Counted from the stretch's first letter, positions 46,015 to 55,666 are shown. The stretch is 64,000 bases of DNA from Billgrantia azerbaijanica (GCA_004551485.1 SBLD01000004.1:124001-188000), one strand, 5' to 3'. Program-made: numbers and translations. The notes: generated from the sequence alone by a model not told the origin.

Positions 46015-46287
46015 TCAGCCCCGGATCAGCCGCGCACCGGGCGGCACCCGGTATTGCAGGTCGCGGCACGCGCCGGGCGGAGGCTGATGACCGGGCGGCC
46101 GGTCCGGGTACCAGATTCGGCACTCGCCGGGAGGGGGGAGATGCCCTGGCGGAATGCCGCCTTCGTACTCGTGCTCGTAGTCGTCGTCAGGGTACCCCCA
46201 CACGCCATGGCCGCCGCCGTGGACGACACAGCCGGTGAGCAGGACGCTGGCGAGTGCCGATGCCGCCATGACCCGTATCGTGTGCAT
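46015..46287 (-). CDS. Small proline-rich lipoprotein
   Basis: 90 residues. Signal peptide with lipobox LLTGC (MHTIRVMAASALASVLLTGC), then a Gly/His patch and a Pro-rich body with three repeats of the type (G/P)PPG(H/E). No known domain. GGGAGAG before ATG 46287 decides the start. Probably anchored in the outer or inner membrane; role unknown. Confidence 0.7.
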   Translation of the reverse strand: MHTIRVMAASALASVLLTGCVVHGGGHGVWGYPDDDYEHEYEGGIPPGHLPPPGECRIWYPDRPPGHQPPPGACRDLQYRVPPGARLIRG

Positions 46288-46330
46288 GAAGCTCTCCCGA
46301 TCCATGTTGAGTGCCGAGGCAGCGATGCTA

Positions 46331-47416
46331 TCAGGAGGAGCCGACGATGGGCAGGCTCCGAGGCGACGGGGCAGGCTCGCCGACCACGCGGTTGCGTCCC
46401 TGGGCCTTGGCCAGGTAGAGGCGCTGGTCGGCGTCGATGAACAGCGCGTGGAAGTCCTGTGTCTGCGGGTCACCGTCGGCGACGCCGATGCTGACCGTCA
46501 CGGAGAGGCGTTCTTTCCCCACGGCGATCGGTTGATCGGCGATGGCCTTGCGGATGCTCTCGGCGCGTGACTCGGCATCCTCTCCTTCGCAGTCCATCAG
46601 CAGGATGCCGAACTCCTCACCACCCAGGCGGCCGACCAGGTCCTCGGTGCGCACGGCGGCGGCGATGCGTCGGGTCACGGCGATGATCACCGCATCCCCC
46701 GTGGCGTGGCCGTAAGAGTCGTTGACCCGCTTGAAGTGGTCGATGTCCGCCAGCAGGAAGGCGTAGCGCCGGCCTTGGGACATGAGCCGCTTGCGCGCCT
46801 CGGCAAAGCGTTCAACGAAATGCCGCCGATTGGCGATGCCTGTCAGGGAATCCGTGTCGGCCAACTCCTGAACCTTTGCCTGCGCCTTCTCCCGGGAGCG
46901 CTCCTGATAGTAGGCGGCGACACCGAACGCTACCAGGGAACCGAGCGCGTTGGTCACGGTGTCGTTGGCCTGCAGGGCCGGCCAGTCGCCGCGGTGGGTC
47001 AGCACCAGGGCAGCGATCGTTGCCGAGAAGGCAAGGTACACGGGGACAGCCTTGCGGGTGCCGAGCAGGAAGAAGTTGACCAGGGCGAAGAAGGCCGTCC
47101 ACACCGAGGCCGAGTAGTCGGCGCGGACGTGCCAGTAGTAGAAGAGGGTCAGCCCCCCGGCGGACAGCACCGTGATCCAGCAGGCGCGCTGCACGTTGTG
47201 ATGGCGGCGCAGGTCCACCATCGCGACGAGGCTGATGGCGCAGACCGCCAGTTCCATGACCGCCAGCAGGGGGGCGTCCAGGTAGAACCAGTTGAGCAGG
47301 CCATACACCAGGGTGATGAGGGCGACGATCAGCAGGAAGAAGCCGGAAAGCGCGGCGCGCCTGTCGTCAGCTGGCCCGGCGGGTGCCGTCCTCGTCCACC
47401 TCAGCCACCGGGCCAT
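46331..47416 (-). CDS. Membrane-bound GGDEF diguanylate cyclase
   Basis: 361 residues. About six membrane helices over residues 20-190, then a GGDEF domain (DTDSLTGIANRRHF, LADIDHFKRVNDSYGHATGD, RLGGEEFGILL). The active-site variant GGEEF is functional in many enzymes. It makes cyclic-di-GMP. ATG at 47416 is the start used; the frame is open to 47584 but that part lacks similarity and membrane character. Confidence 0.85.
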   Translation of the reverse strand: MARWLRWTRTAPAGPADDRRAALSGFFLLIVALITLVYGLLNWFYLDAPLLAVMELAVCAISLVAMVDLRRHHNVQRACWITVLSAGGLTLFYYWHVRADYSASVWTAFFALVNFFLLGTRKAVPVYLAFSATIAALVLTHRGDWPALQANDTVTNALGSLVAFGVAAYYQERSREKAQAKVQELADTDSLTGIANRRHFVERFAEARKRLMSQGRRYAFLLADIDHFKRVNDSYGHATGDAVIIAVTRRIAAAVRTEDLVGRLGGEEFGILLMDCEGEDAESRAESIRKAIADQPIAVGKERLSVTVSIGVADGDPQTQDFHALFIDADQRLYLAKAQGRNRVVGEPAPSPRSLPIVGSS

Positions 47417-47662
47417 TCTCGTTGGAAGCACGCCACCGTCCCCCTGTTCACGATTCCGTGGGCCTGGCCAGTTCCCGGTCGCCGCCAGGGCCCCACCCAA
47501 CGATGGGCGGGAGTCGTCATTCCATCGAGTTCGCCCTTGCCACCACGATAGCGGCATGTCGCGGTGCGCTCCATGGCAAGGCATAGCCTAGCACGCATAA
47601 CCTTGCGGCAGATCAACGCTAGCCTCTATCCGAAAAGTGCCTGCGCTCGGCCATACGGCGTT

Positions 47663-47753
47663 AAAAATCGGCTCGTGCGCGAGTCCGATCAAAGTACTCA
47701 TTTACAGCTCGTAAACTCGCGTGCGAGCCCAGTCCGTCTTTTCACCGATTTTT
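47663..47753. repeat. Long nested palindrome in intergenic DNA
   Basis: Outer arms AAAAATCGG (47663-47671) and CCGATTTTT (47745-47753); middle arms GGCTCGTGCGCGAG (47670-47683) and CTCGCGTGCGAGCC (47716-47729, one pair off); centre TTTAC-AGCTC-GTAAA (47701-47715). The 91-bp unit could form a cruciform or a long RNA hairpin. A related unit lies at 61721-61865. Confidence 0.75.
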
Positions 47754-47857
47754 GCCTTGTCTGGCCATCGCTCGTCGACTTTTCAGACAGAGCCTGGGGA
47801 GGTGGACGGCACCGGCCAGGAGCTCCCGGGCGGTGCCGTAGCGGGGCAAGGGCGATC

Positions 47858-49177
47858 TCAGGCCGTGGCCACGGCGTGCCGCCCTCGGAGGGTGGCGTCG
47901 CGGACCGGGCCGTGGGCCAGCCAGGCGGCGAGGTGGGCGCTGAGCGCCCGGGCGTCGTCGTCGGCCCCGTGGAGGAAACTCGAGCGGCGCCGGCGCAGGA
48001 AGGGCAGGCCCAGCGCGTAGAGCCCCGGCGCCTCGACCACGCCGCCCCGGTGGCGCAGGCGCCCCTTGCGGTCGAGCACCGGCACCTGCAGCCAGGTGTA
48101 GTCGGGGCGATAGCCGGTGGCCCAGACGACGCTTCTGATCTCGCCGCTGTCGAGGTCGAGGCCCAGGCGCGGCGCTGTCGGCACCCGCGTGGCGGGTAGG
48201 CGCTCGGGTGGGGGAAACTCGTCGTCCACCCCCGCCGCACGGGCCCAGGCATCGAGGCCATCGAGCAGCCGGCCGAGCTTGAGGTCCGCCGCCGCGCAGT
48301 GCGCGGGCAGCGAGCCCGAGAACTGCAGCGTGCCGTCGCGCAGCCCCACCAGCCGTCCGACCAGCCGCACGCCCAGCGCCTGCAGGGCGTTGAGGTCGAG
48401 CTGGCGGTGCTCGGCGCTGCCGACGAGCTGCGGCGAGGGCAGGCGGCGCACGCGCTCCGGGTCGTCGACGTCCTCGGGCCCCTCGTCGAGCAGGCCCGAG
48501 GCCTCCAGCCACCACTGGATGTCGCGACCGCGGTAGCGGCGCGGCAGGCGCACGTGCTCGCCCACCGCGAGCGTCACCGGCCGGCCCGAACGCTGCAGTT
48601 CCTCGGCGATCTGCACGCCGCTGGCCGAGGCGCCGACCACCAGCACGCCGCCCGGCGGCAGCTGCGCCGGGCGGCGGTAGCCGAGCGCCGTCACCCGCGG
48701 CAGCGAGGCCGGCAGGGCGGCATCGAGCGCCGGCACCACCGGCAGGTTGCAGGCGCCGCTGGCGAGCACCACCGCCCGGCAGCGCCAGTCGCCACGGTCG
48801 GTGATCACCCGATAGCCGCCTTCTGCCGGGCGTACCGAGCGTACCGCGGTGTGCGTCTGCACCGGTGCAGCGATATGCGTTGCGTAGTCGCCCAGCAGGC
48901 TGACCAGCTCGGCCGCGTCCATGAAGCCGTGGGGCTCCGGCCCGTTGTAGGCCAGGCCGGGGAGCCGGCACTGCCAGTTGGGGGTGAGCAGGCGTAGCGA
49001 GTCCCAGCGCTCGTGCCGCCAGGCGTTGCCCACTTCGCCGCGCTCGAGGATGACGTGGTCGATGCCGCGCGCCGCCAGGTAGTGGCTCATGGCGAGCCCG
49101 GCGTGGCCCGCGCCGATGACCACGACGGTCACCGGGCGGGCCGAGCGGCGTTGCGGCAGGCGGCGGCCGTCGCTCAT
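47858..49177 (-). CDS. Flavin-containing monooxygenase-like oxidoreductase (CzcO/TrkA type)
   Basis: 439 residues. FAD site VVVIGAGHAGLAMSHYL, LERGEVGNAWRHERWDSLRLLTP as in CzcO-type proteins, NADPH site VLVVGASASGVQIAEEL, and WATGYRPDY near the C-terminus. Predicted NADPH-dependent monooxygenase; substrate unknown. Its start overlaps the osmC stop (ATGA). Last gene of a four-gene operon led by a large ATPase-regulator. Confidence 0.87.
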   Translation of the reverse strand: MSDGRRLPQRRSARPVTVVVIGAGHAGLAMSHYLAARGIDHVILERGEVGNAWRHERWDSLRLLTPNWQCRLPGLAYNGPEPHGFMDAAELVSLLGDYATHIAAPVQTHTAVRSVRPAEGGYRVITDRGDWRCRAVVLASGACNLPVVPALDAALPASLPRVTALGYRRPAQLPPGGVLVVGASASGVQIAEELQRSGRPVTLAVGEHVRLPRRYRGRDIQWWLEASGLLDEGPEDVDDPERVRRLPSPQLVGSAEHRQLDLNALQALGVRLVGRLVGLRDGTLQFSGSLPAHCAAADLKLGRLLDGLDAWARAAGVDDEFPPPERLPATRVPTAPRLGLDLDSGEIRSVVWATGYRPDYTWLQVPVLDRKGRLRHRGGVVEAPGLYALGLPFLRRRRSSFLHGADDDARALSAHLAAWLAHGPVRDATLRGRHAVATA

Positions 49178-49734
49178 TTCACGCTCACCTCGACATGGGT
49201 GGGGTTGGTGAGGATGTCGTAGACGGCCGAGCGCTTCTGCGACTGGGCGACCAGCGCCTCGATCGCCTCGCGGCTGGCGTCGGCGTCGATCTCGTAGGAG
49301 ACCCGCACCGCGTCGAAGCCGTTGCGCACGTCGCTGTCCATGCCGAGGATGCCCTGGATATCCATCTCACCCTCCACGGTGGCCTTGACCGAACGCAGCT
49401 GGATCTCGCGGTTCTGGGCCACGGCGGCGATGCCGGCGGTGAGGCAGCCGGCGAGGCCGAGCAGCACGTACTCCACCGGGGTGGGGCCGTGGTCCTCGGC
49501 GGCGAAGACCTCGGGGTGGTCGATGTCGAAGGCGAAGCGCGAGCGGTGTTGCTGCGTTTCGCCGAGGCCGTGGAAGTCTTCGACGACGGCGTGGCTGTGG
49601 GTGCCGTTGACCCAGTCGCAGTGGGCGCGCCAGGTGAAGCGGGCGGCCTCGGGGGCCTGGGCCAGGGCCTGGCGGGCGTCGAGCAGGGCGGCGACGTTGA
49701 CGCCGTTGTCGATGGCGCGTTCTGCGGTGTGCAT
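49174..49734 (-). CDS. OsmC-family protein
   Basis: 186 residues. OsmC/Ohr fold with TPVEYVLLGLAGCLTAG carrying the first Cys. The second Cys expected near the middle of the C-terminal half is absent (the region reads AVAQNREIQLRSVK...). It could therefore lack classical peroxidase activity. GAGGAGAG precedes the ATG. It sits between the DUF4242 gene (114-base gap) and the monooxygenase gene (4-base overlap). Confidence 0.85.
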   Translation of the reverse strand: MHTAERAIDNGVNVAALLDARQALAQAPEAARFTWRAHCDWVNGTHSHAVVEDFHGLGETQQHRSRFAFDIDHPEVFAAEDHGPTPVEYVLLGLAGCLTAGIAAVAQNREIQLRSVKATVEGEMDIQGILGMDSDVRNGFDAVRVSYEIDADASREAIEALVAQSQKRSAVYDILTNPTHVEVSVK

Positions 49735-49848
49735 GATGTCTCTCCTCGGGTTCGTGCCTCAGGGTGTTGTCGTTGTCCGACCAGCGCGTGGTCAGAGGCG
49801 AGGATGTGCGGGGCGCGTGGAACCCAGCGTGGGAGAGCCCGTGGTTTT

Positions 49849-50445
49849 TCAGGCGTCGGCAGGAGCAGCGGCGTGGTCGGGCGGCACCACGGCGTGGAAG
49901 GCCCACACCCGCGCGACGGGCATGCCCGCCTGGCGCTGGGCCAGGCGCACGGACTCGGCGTCCGGGGCGTGGTAGAGGCAGATCATGCGCCTCGCATTGC
50001 GGGCGAAGAGGGTGCGCACGAAGCGCACCCGGTGGTTGCTCAGGCAGGCGGCGCCGGCATCCTCGAGCGCCTGGATCGCCGCCAGGCTCACCGGTGCGTC
50101 GAAGGCGCGCTCGACCAGGACATTGGCCGTGGCGATCTCATCGGCCCCGAGTCCCGGGGCATCGTGGACGGTGCCCGGCCACAGGCCGGTCACGGTGGTG
50201 CCGTAGCGGGCGATGGCGGCCTGCAGCTCGGCATCCGCCGTGGCCTGGTGCAGGGCGAGCCGCGTCGACTCGGCATCCGGGGCCTGGAAGTGGCACAGCA
50301 TGCGTCGCCCGTCGCGGGCCAGCAGGCTGCCCCGCCAGCGCACCCGGTGGCGGTCGAAGCACTCGCCGGCGGCGAGCGTCAGCGTCACCACGGTGTCGGC
50401 GGTGAGCGGTGTCTGGAAGCGACGTTCCAGGAAGACATCGCTCAT
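49849..50445 (-). CDS. Tandem DUF4242 protein
   Basis: 198 residues made of two similar halves: VFLERRFQTPLTAD...RRMLCHFQAPDAESTRLALHQA and VLVERAFDAPVSLA...RRMICLYHAPDAESVRLAQRQA. Each is a DUF4242 ferredoxin-like domain; some relatives bind nickel. Function unproven. The start overlaps the regulator stop by ATGA, so the two are translationally coupled. Confidence 0.82.
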   Translation of the reverse strand: MSDVFLERRFQTPLTADTVVTLTLAAGECFDRHRVRWRGSLLARDGRRMLCHFQAPDAESTRLALHQATADAELQAAIARYGTTVTGLWPGTVHDAPGLGADEIATANVLVERAFDAPVSLAAIQALEDAGAACLSNHRVRFVRTLFARNARRMICLYHAPDAESVRLAQRQAGMPVARVWAFHAVVPPDHAAAPADA

Positions 50446-53402
50446 GGCGCCGCTCCGGGGGTTGCTCCGGCGGCGGTTTCGCCGAGCGGCGTTTCGGCCC
50501 AGCAGGCCACGTGGCCGGCCAGTGCCGCGGCGGCATTGGCATGGTGCCGCTGTGCCGCGGTGTCACCCTGGGCACGGTAGGCCTCGGCAAGCACGCGGTG
50601 GGCGACGAGCTGCTCGGTGGCGCGCTCCAGCACCCGGGCGTGGTCGAGGGCCTCCTCGGCCCGGGGCACGGCCGCATCGATACGGCCGCGCTGCAGGTCC
50701 AGCCGGGCCGCGCGGTTGAGCACCCAGGCCAGGCGGTGCTTGGCATCGGCCTCGCGCAGCGCCCCGAGCGCTTCGGCCAAGGGGGTGGCATCGTCGCTCA
50801 GCGCGTAGTGGCACAGGCCGTGGGCCGCCTGGGCGAAGGGGGCCTCGCTGCCGTCGCGCAGCCGCTCGCCGAGGGCCACCAGGGTGTCGCAGCGGGCTCG
50901 GGCCGCGGTGAAGTCGCCCCGCTCCACCGCCATCATCATCAGGGACTCGTTGGCCTGGAACTCGCCGAGGCGGTCGCCGTACGCCTTGCACAGGGTGCGC
51001 GCCGCCTTGAAGTCGGCCTCGGCGGCCGGCGCATGCCCGGCGTGCCAGGCCAGCAGGCCGCTCGCCATGGGCAGGGCGGGGTGGCTCAACCGCTGTCGCT
51101 CGGCCAGGGTGCGTGCTTCGGCCAGCATGGTGCTGGCCTGCTCCAGGTCGCGCTCCAGCATGGCCAGGCACTTGGCGGTCTCCGCCATGGCGATGACCTG
51201 TTCGTGATCGTCGGCGCTGCGCGTCACCCGCTCGGCCTGCAGGGCCTCCTCGTGGGCCCCCGACCACTGGCCGTGGGCCCAGCGCAGCTGGCTCGCGAGC
51301 TGGTAGCCGAGCCGCGCATGGGCGAGCGCGCCGTGCTCCAGGGCGCGCTCGGCCAGTACCACGAGTTCGCCGGCGGTGGCTTCCCAGTCGTCGAGCGGGG
51401 CGGCGCTGAGCAGGACGTCGTGGAGTTCCAGGGTGAGGCATAGGCGGCGCGCCTCGGGAAGTTCCTCGGCCAGTGCCAGGCCGCGTTCGGCGAGGCGCAC
51501 GGCTTCGTCGTTGGCGAAGAAGCGCAGACACAGGCGGCCGGCCGCCACCATGGCCTGAGCGGCGAGTGCCGGGTCGCCGCTGTGCTGGGCGTGATGGGCG
51601 AGGTCGGCGGCATACTCGAGGTCCAGCAGGGTCTCCTGGGCCAGGTGTTCGGCCAGGTGGCGGTGCATCACCTGGCGGCGTGCCGGCAGGATCGAGCGGT
51701 AGACGCTCTTCGCCACCAGGTCGTGGGTGAAGTGCAGCCCGCGCTCGGTGGTCTGCAGCAGGCGCAGGCGCTCGGCCGCGGCCAGGGCCTCGCCGACGCG
51801 TATCGCATCGAGCCCGGTGGCTCGCGCCAGCAGGGCGGCGTCGAGACGCGGGGCGATCACCGCGGCCCAGCGCAGCACTTCCAGGGCCTCGGTGTCGAGG
51901 CGCATCAGCCGCTCGCGCACCAGCTCGTCCAGCGAACCGCCGGCCCCCGGGGTCTGACTGCGCGCCAGCTCGATGGCGAGCAGCGGATTGCCGCCACTCT
52001 GCTGGCTCAGGCGAGTGCAATCCACGCCCGGGGCCTGGGTGGCGATCAGCCGCATCAGAGCCGCTTCGGGCAGCGGAGGCAGGGACAGTTCCTCGAGCAG
52101 GCCGGCGCGGCGCAGCCCCAGCAGGGCCGGCTGTGCCGGGGCGCTGTCGAGGTCGCCGTCGCGGGCCGCCAGCACGCCACGCAGCGGCCGGTGCCGGTGC
52201 AGCCGCGCCACGTGGTGAAGGGCGGCGGCGCTCGATTCGTCGCCCCACTGCAGGTCGTCGAAGAGCAGCACTACCGGGCGTGCGTCGAGCTCTGCGGCCA
52301 GGCGCTCGGCCAGGGCGCCGAACAGGCGGTTGCGGTTGTCGTGGTCGGCCATGCCGAACAGGGCGACGGCGTCGTGGCGCTGGAAGGCGTCGACCCATAG
52401 CGCGAAGGGGCGCAGCCTGTCGGACTCGATGGCGCTGGCCGACAGCACCAAGGCGCCGGCCTCGCGGGCGAAGCCGGCGGCGGCGTCGAGCAGCCGGCTC
52501 TTGCCGATGCCCGGCTCTCCGGTGAGCAGCAGGAAGCCGGCTTGCGTGGCGCCTTCCGGTGCCACCAGGGCGGCCAGGCGGGCCAGTTCCGACTCGCGGC
52601 CCACCAGCGCCTGCGGTGGATCGGTATCGGCGAGCGGTGTGGGCTCCTCTCTGGCGGGCGGGGTGGGGGCGGCCACCGCGGCGCCGGGGATGTGGCGCCG
52701 TGCCCGCCATAGCGTGCCGCTGGGTGCTAGCCCCGCCTCCTGGAGCCGGCGCAGCCCCAGGCGATAGTGCTGTTCGGCCTCCCGGGGGCGGTTCAGCGCC
52801 AGCAGCAGGCGCACCAGCCGTGCCCAGGCCGCCTCGTCGTGCGGGGTGAAGCGCACCAGGGCATGGGCGTGGGGCAGAGCGCGCTCGGGAGCCTCGCCCA
52901 GGCGATCGACCAGCGTCGTGAGGGCCGTCATCTGGGCGCGGCGTGCGCGTTCGCGCTCGGCCAGGCACCAGCCATGGAAGTCGGGGAAGTTGGCGAGCTC
53001 CAGCCCCTCGAGGAAGGGACCGCGGTAGCGTTGCACGGCGCTTTCCAGGGCGTCGAGATCGGCGTCGGCCACGCCCGACTCGACCAGTCGATGCAGGGCG
53101 ACGACGTCGATGTCGAGCTCGGTGGTGTCGAGGCCGACACTGAGCCGGTCGGCCAGGATGCGTGGCGCGCCCGGTTCGTCGACCAGACGGCGCAGTTTCG
53201 ACAGGCTCCAGCGCAGCGAGCCGCGCGGGTCATCGGGCACTTCCCACAGCAGGTCGCAGAGGTGCTCGCGGCTGAAACTGCGCGAGTGCAGCGCAAGGTA
53301 GGCCAGCAGGGCGCGGGTCTTCTTCGAGGGCGGCAGCGGCAGAGGCCGGCCATCGCGAACGACTTCGAGATCGCCGAGCACCTTGAGGGTCAGGGGGCAC
53401 AT
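50442..53402 (-). CDS. Large BTAD/AAA ATPase transcriptional regulator
   Basis: 986 residues. N-terminal OmpR-like winged helix (LTLKVLGDLEVVRDGRPLPL... TRALLAYLALH), a BTAD helical domain to about residue 240, an AAA/STAND ATPase (Walker A LLTGEPGIGKSRLL near 297, Walker B VVLLFDDLQWGDESS) and a long TPR-like C-terminal half. Same design as SARP-type regulators of actinobacteria, less common in gammaproteobacteria. It probably controls its own operon (DUF4242, OsmC, monooxygenase). Confidence 0.87.
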   Translation of the reverse strand: MCPLTLKVLGDLEVVRDGRPLPLPPSKKTRALLAYLALHSRSFSREHLCDLLWEVPDDPRGSLRWSLSKLRRLVDEPGAPRILADRLSVGLDTTELDIDVVALHRLVESGVADADLDALESAVQRYRGPFLEGLELANFPDFHGWCLAERERARRAQMTALTTLVDRLGEAPERALPHAHALVRFTPHDEAAWARLVRLLLALNRPREAEQHYRLGLRRLQEAGLAPSGTLWRARRHIPGAAVAAPTPPAREEPTPLADTDPPQALVGRESELARLAALVAPEGATQAGFLLLTGEPGIGKSRLLDAAAGFAREAGALVLSASAIESDRLRPFALWVDAFQRHDAVALFGMADHDNRNRLFGALAERLAAELDARPVVLLFDDLQWGDESSAAALHHVARLHRHRPLRGVLAARDGDLDSAPAQPALLGLRRAGLLEELSLPPLPEAALMRLIATQAPGVDCTRLSQQSGGNPLLAIELARSQTPGAGGSLDELVRERLMRLDTEALEVLRWAAVIAPRLDAALLARATGLDAIRVGEALAAAERLRLLQTTERGLHFTHDLVAKSVYRSILPARRQVMHRHLAEHLAQETLLDLEYAADLAHHAQHSGDPALAAQAMVAAGRLCLRFFANDEAVRLAERGLALAEELPEARRLCLTLELHDVLLSAAPLDDWEATAGELVVLAERALEHGALAHARLGYQLASQLRWAHGQWSGAHEEALQAERVTRSADDHEQVIAMAETAKCLAMLERDLEQASTMLAEARTLAERQRLSHPALPMASGLLAWHAGHAPAAEADFKAARTLCKAYGDRLGEFQANESLMMMAVERGDFTAARARCDTLVALGERLRDGSEAPFAQAAHGLCHYALSDDATPLAEALGALREADAKHRLAWVLNRAARLDLQRGRIDAAVPRAEEALDHARVLERATEQLVAHRVLAEAYRAQGDTAAQRHHANAAAALAGHVACWAETPLGETAAGATPGAAP

Positions 53403-53548
53403 CGCAGGGCCGGATGCAGGATCATGCCACAGTATAGACGCTCCGGGATTTGGCCCGCGGCTGAAAAAAAACCACGCTGGTTACCACGCCCGCTACCTCG
53501 GGTGGGGCCGAGGCTGTCTGCATCGGCAAACCCACGAGGAGCAAGCAC

Positions 53549-55039
53549 ATGGCCCGCCACGACAGCATTCTCTCGACCATCGGCCATACCCCCCTGGTGC
53601 GGCTCGATATCCTGGCGCCGCCGGGCGTGAACCTCTACGCCAAGGTGGAAGCGTTCAACCCCATGGGTTCGGTGAAGGACCGCATGGCGCTCGCCGTGAT
53701 CGAGGATGCCGAGCGCCGCGGTGCGCTGCGTCCCGGCCAGACGGTGATCGAGGCGACCAGCGGCAACACCGGCATCGGCCTGGCCATGGTGTGCGCGCGC
53801 AAGGGCTACCCGCTGGTGGTAACCATGGCCGAGAGCTTCAGCGTCGAGCGGCGCAAGCTGCTGCGCTACCTGGGCGCCAGGGTGGTGCTCACGCCGGCAG
53901 CGGAGAAGGGCACCGGCATGCTCAACAAGGCGATCGAGCTGGCCGAGCGCCACGGCTACTTCCTGTGCCGGCAGTTCGAGAACGAGGCCAACGCCGACGT
54001 GCATGTACGCACCACCGCCCGCGAGATCCTCGACGACCTGGCTGGGCTGCCGCTGTATGCCTGGGTGACGGGCTTCGGCACCGGCGGCACGCTCAAGGGC
54101 GTGGCCAGCGTGCTGAAGCGGGCCAGCCCGGCGACGCGCGTGGTGGTCGCCGAGCCGGACAATGCGGCCATGCTCGGCAGCGGCGTGCCCCAGGCGCGTG
54201 ATGCCACGGGCGCCCCGGCGGCGAGCCATCCGCGCTTCCGTCCCCACCTGATGCAGGGATGGAGCCCGGACTTCATCTCGCGGCTCACCGAGGAGGCCGT
54301 GACCGCCGGTCACGTCGACGAGGTAGTGCCGGTGGCGGGCGAGGCGGCGCTGCGCCTGGCCCGGGAACTGGCGCGCTGTGAAGGCATCTTCGCCGGCACC
54401 TCCAGCGGTGCCACCCTGGCCGCCGCCCTGGAGGTGGCCCAGCGCGCCCCGGCGGGCAGCCATATCGTCTGCATGCTGCCCGACACCGGCGAGCGCTATC
54501 TGTCCACGCCGCTGTTCGACGGCATCGACGCAGAGATGAACGAGGAGGAGCTGACCCTGTCGCGCTCCACCCCCGGCTATCGCTTCGAGGCCCCGAGCGC
54601 CCCGGCGGCTGCGCCGCCGCCGGTCTCGGCGGCGCTGGATGCCGCCGCCGAGCGCTTCGTCGACGAGACCCTGGCGGCCGCGCCGGTGGTGATGTTCGCC
54701 CTGGAGTGGTGCGAGTTCTGCTGGTCGGTGCGCAAGTTCTTCGCGCGGCAGGGGATCGACTACCGCAGCGTCGACCTCGACGCGGCGGCGCTGCAGGCGG
54801 ACGACTTCGGCGGCAAGGTGCGTGCCGTGCTGGCCGCGCGCACCGGGGCGGCGACCATCCCGCGCCTGTTCATCGGCGGCGAGCATCTCGGCGGTTGCAG
54901 CGAACTGTTCGACGCCTGGCGCGATGGCTCGCTGCGTGAGCGGCTGGATGCGCTGGGCGTCGCCTACGACCGTGACCAGACGCTCGACCCGGCGAGCCTG
55001 TTGCCCGGCTGGCTGCACCCTCGCACGACGACGGCATGA
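53549..55039 (+). CDS. Cysteine synthase - glutaredoxin fusion
   Basis: 496 residues. Residues ~1-340 are a CysK/CysM-type PLP enzyme: PLP Lys43 in MGSVKDRM, phosphate/substrate loop EATSGNTGIG, GTGGTLKGV and the C-terminal MLPDTGERYLST. After an Ala/Pro-rich linker, residues ~375-470 form a glutaredoxin with active site CEFC (about 387-390), TIPRLFIGGEHLGG. It makes cysteine from O-acetylserine (or a relative) and couples it to thiol redox chemistry. GAGGAGCAAGCAC precedes the ATG. Followed by a CMD gene 18 bases on. Confidence 0.92.
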   Translation: MARHDSILSTIGHTPLVRLDILAPPGVNLYAKVEAFNPMGSVKDRMALAVIEDAERRGALRPGQTVIEATSGNTGIGLAMVCARKGYPLVVTMAESFSVERRKLLRYLGARVVLTPAAEKGTGMLNKAIELAERHGYFLCRQFENEANADVHVRTTAREILDDLAGLPLYAWVTGFGTGGTLKGVASVLKRASPATRVVVAEPDNAAMLGSGVPQARDATGAPAASHPRFRPHLMQGWSPDFISRLTEEAVTAGHVDEVVPVAGEAALRLARELARCEGIFAGTSSGATLAAALEVAQRAPAGSHIVCMLPDTGERYLSTPLFDGIDAEMNEEELTLSRSTPGYRFEAPSAPAAAPPPVSAALDAAAERFVDETLAAAPVVMFALEWCEFCWSVRKFFARQGIDYRSVDLDAAALQADDFGGKVRAVLAARTGAATIPRLFIGGEHLGGCSELFDAWRDGSLRERLDALGVAYDRDQTLDPASLLPGWLHPRTTTA

Positions 55040-55057
55040 CCCCGAGGAGGAGAGGAT

Positions 55058-55666
55058 ATGGCCTTTATCGAGACCCTGGCGCCCGAGCAGGCCTCGGGCG
55101 AGGCGCTGGCGATGTACGAGCGCCAGCGGACGCACTTCGGCTACCTGCCCAACTACGCACGGCTGTTCTGTCACCGTCCCGAGGTGATGGCGCGCTGGGC
55201 GGCCCTGCTGGCGAGCATCCGCCGGCCGGTGGCGCCGCGCCGTTTCGAGCTGGCGACCCTGGCTGCCGCCCAGGCACTGAACAACAGCTACTGCGCGCTG
55301 GCCCACGGTCGAGCGCTGGCCGAGCTCGCCGACGCGGCGACGGTACAGGCGGTGGCGGAGGGGCGCGAAACGGACGCACTCGATGCCCAGGAGCGGGCGG
55401 TGGTGGCCTTTGCCCGCCAAGTGGCCGTGGACGCGGCGAGCGTCGAGCAGGCCGACATCGACCGCTTGCGCGCGGTTGGCCTCGCCGATGCCGAGATCTT
55501 CGATCTCGTCGCCGTGATTGCCGCGCGTGCCTTCTTCACCAAGATGCTCGACGGCCTCGGCGCCGAACCCGACGCCGCCTACCGCGAGATGGCGCCACGC
55601 CTGCGCGAGGCGCTGAGCGTGGGGCGGCCCATTGCCGCTGCGCCGCCAGCGGTGGATCGGCGTTGA
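55058..55666 (+). CDS. Carboxymuconolactone decarboxylase/AhpD-like protein
   Basis: 202 residues, all helical. The CMD active-site region reads NNSYCALAHG, with one Cys and the His but not the CxxC of AhpD. Members with this pattern are often called peroxidase-related; activity is unproven. AGGAGGAGAG precedes the ATG and it lies 18 bases after the CysK-glutaredoxin gene, so the two are probably co-transcribed. Confidence 0.85.
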   Translation: MAFIETLAPEQASGEALAMYERQRTHFGYLPNYARLFCHRPEVMARWAALLASIRRPVAPRRFELATLAAAQALNNSYCALAHGRALAELADAATVQAVAEGRETDALDAQERAVVAFARQVAVDAASVEQADIDRLRAVGLADAEIFDLVAVIAARAFFTKMLDGLGAEPDAAYREMAPRLREALSVGRPIAAAPPAVDRR

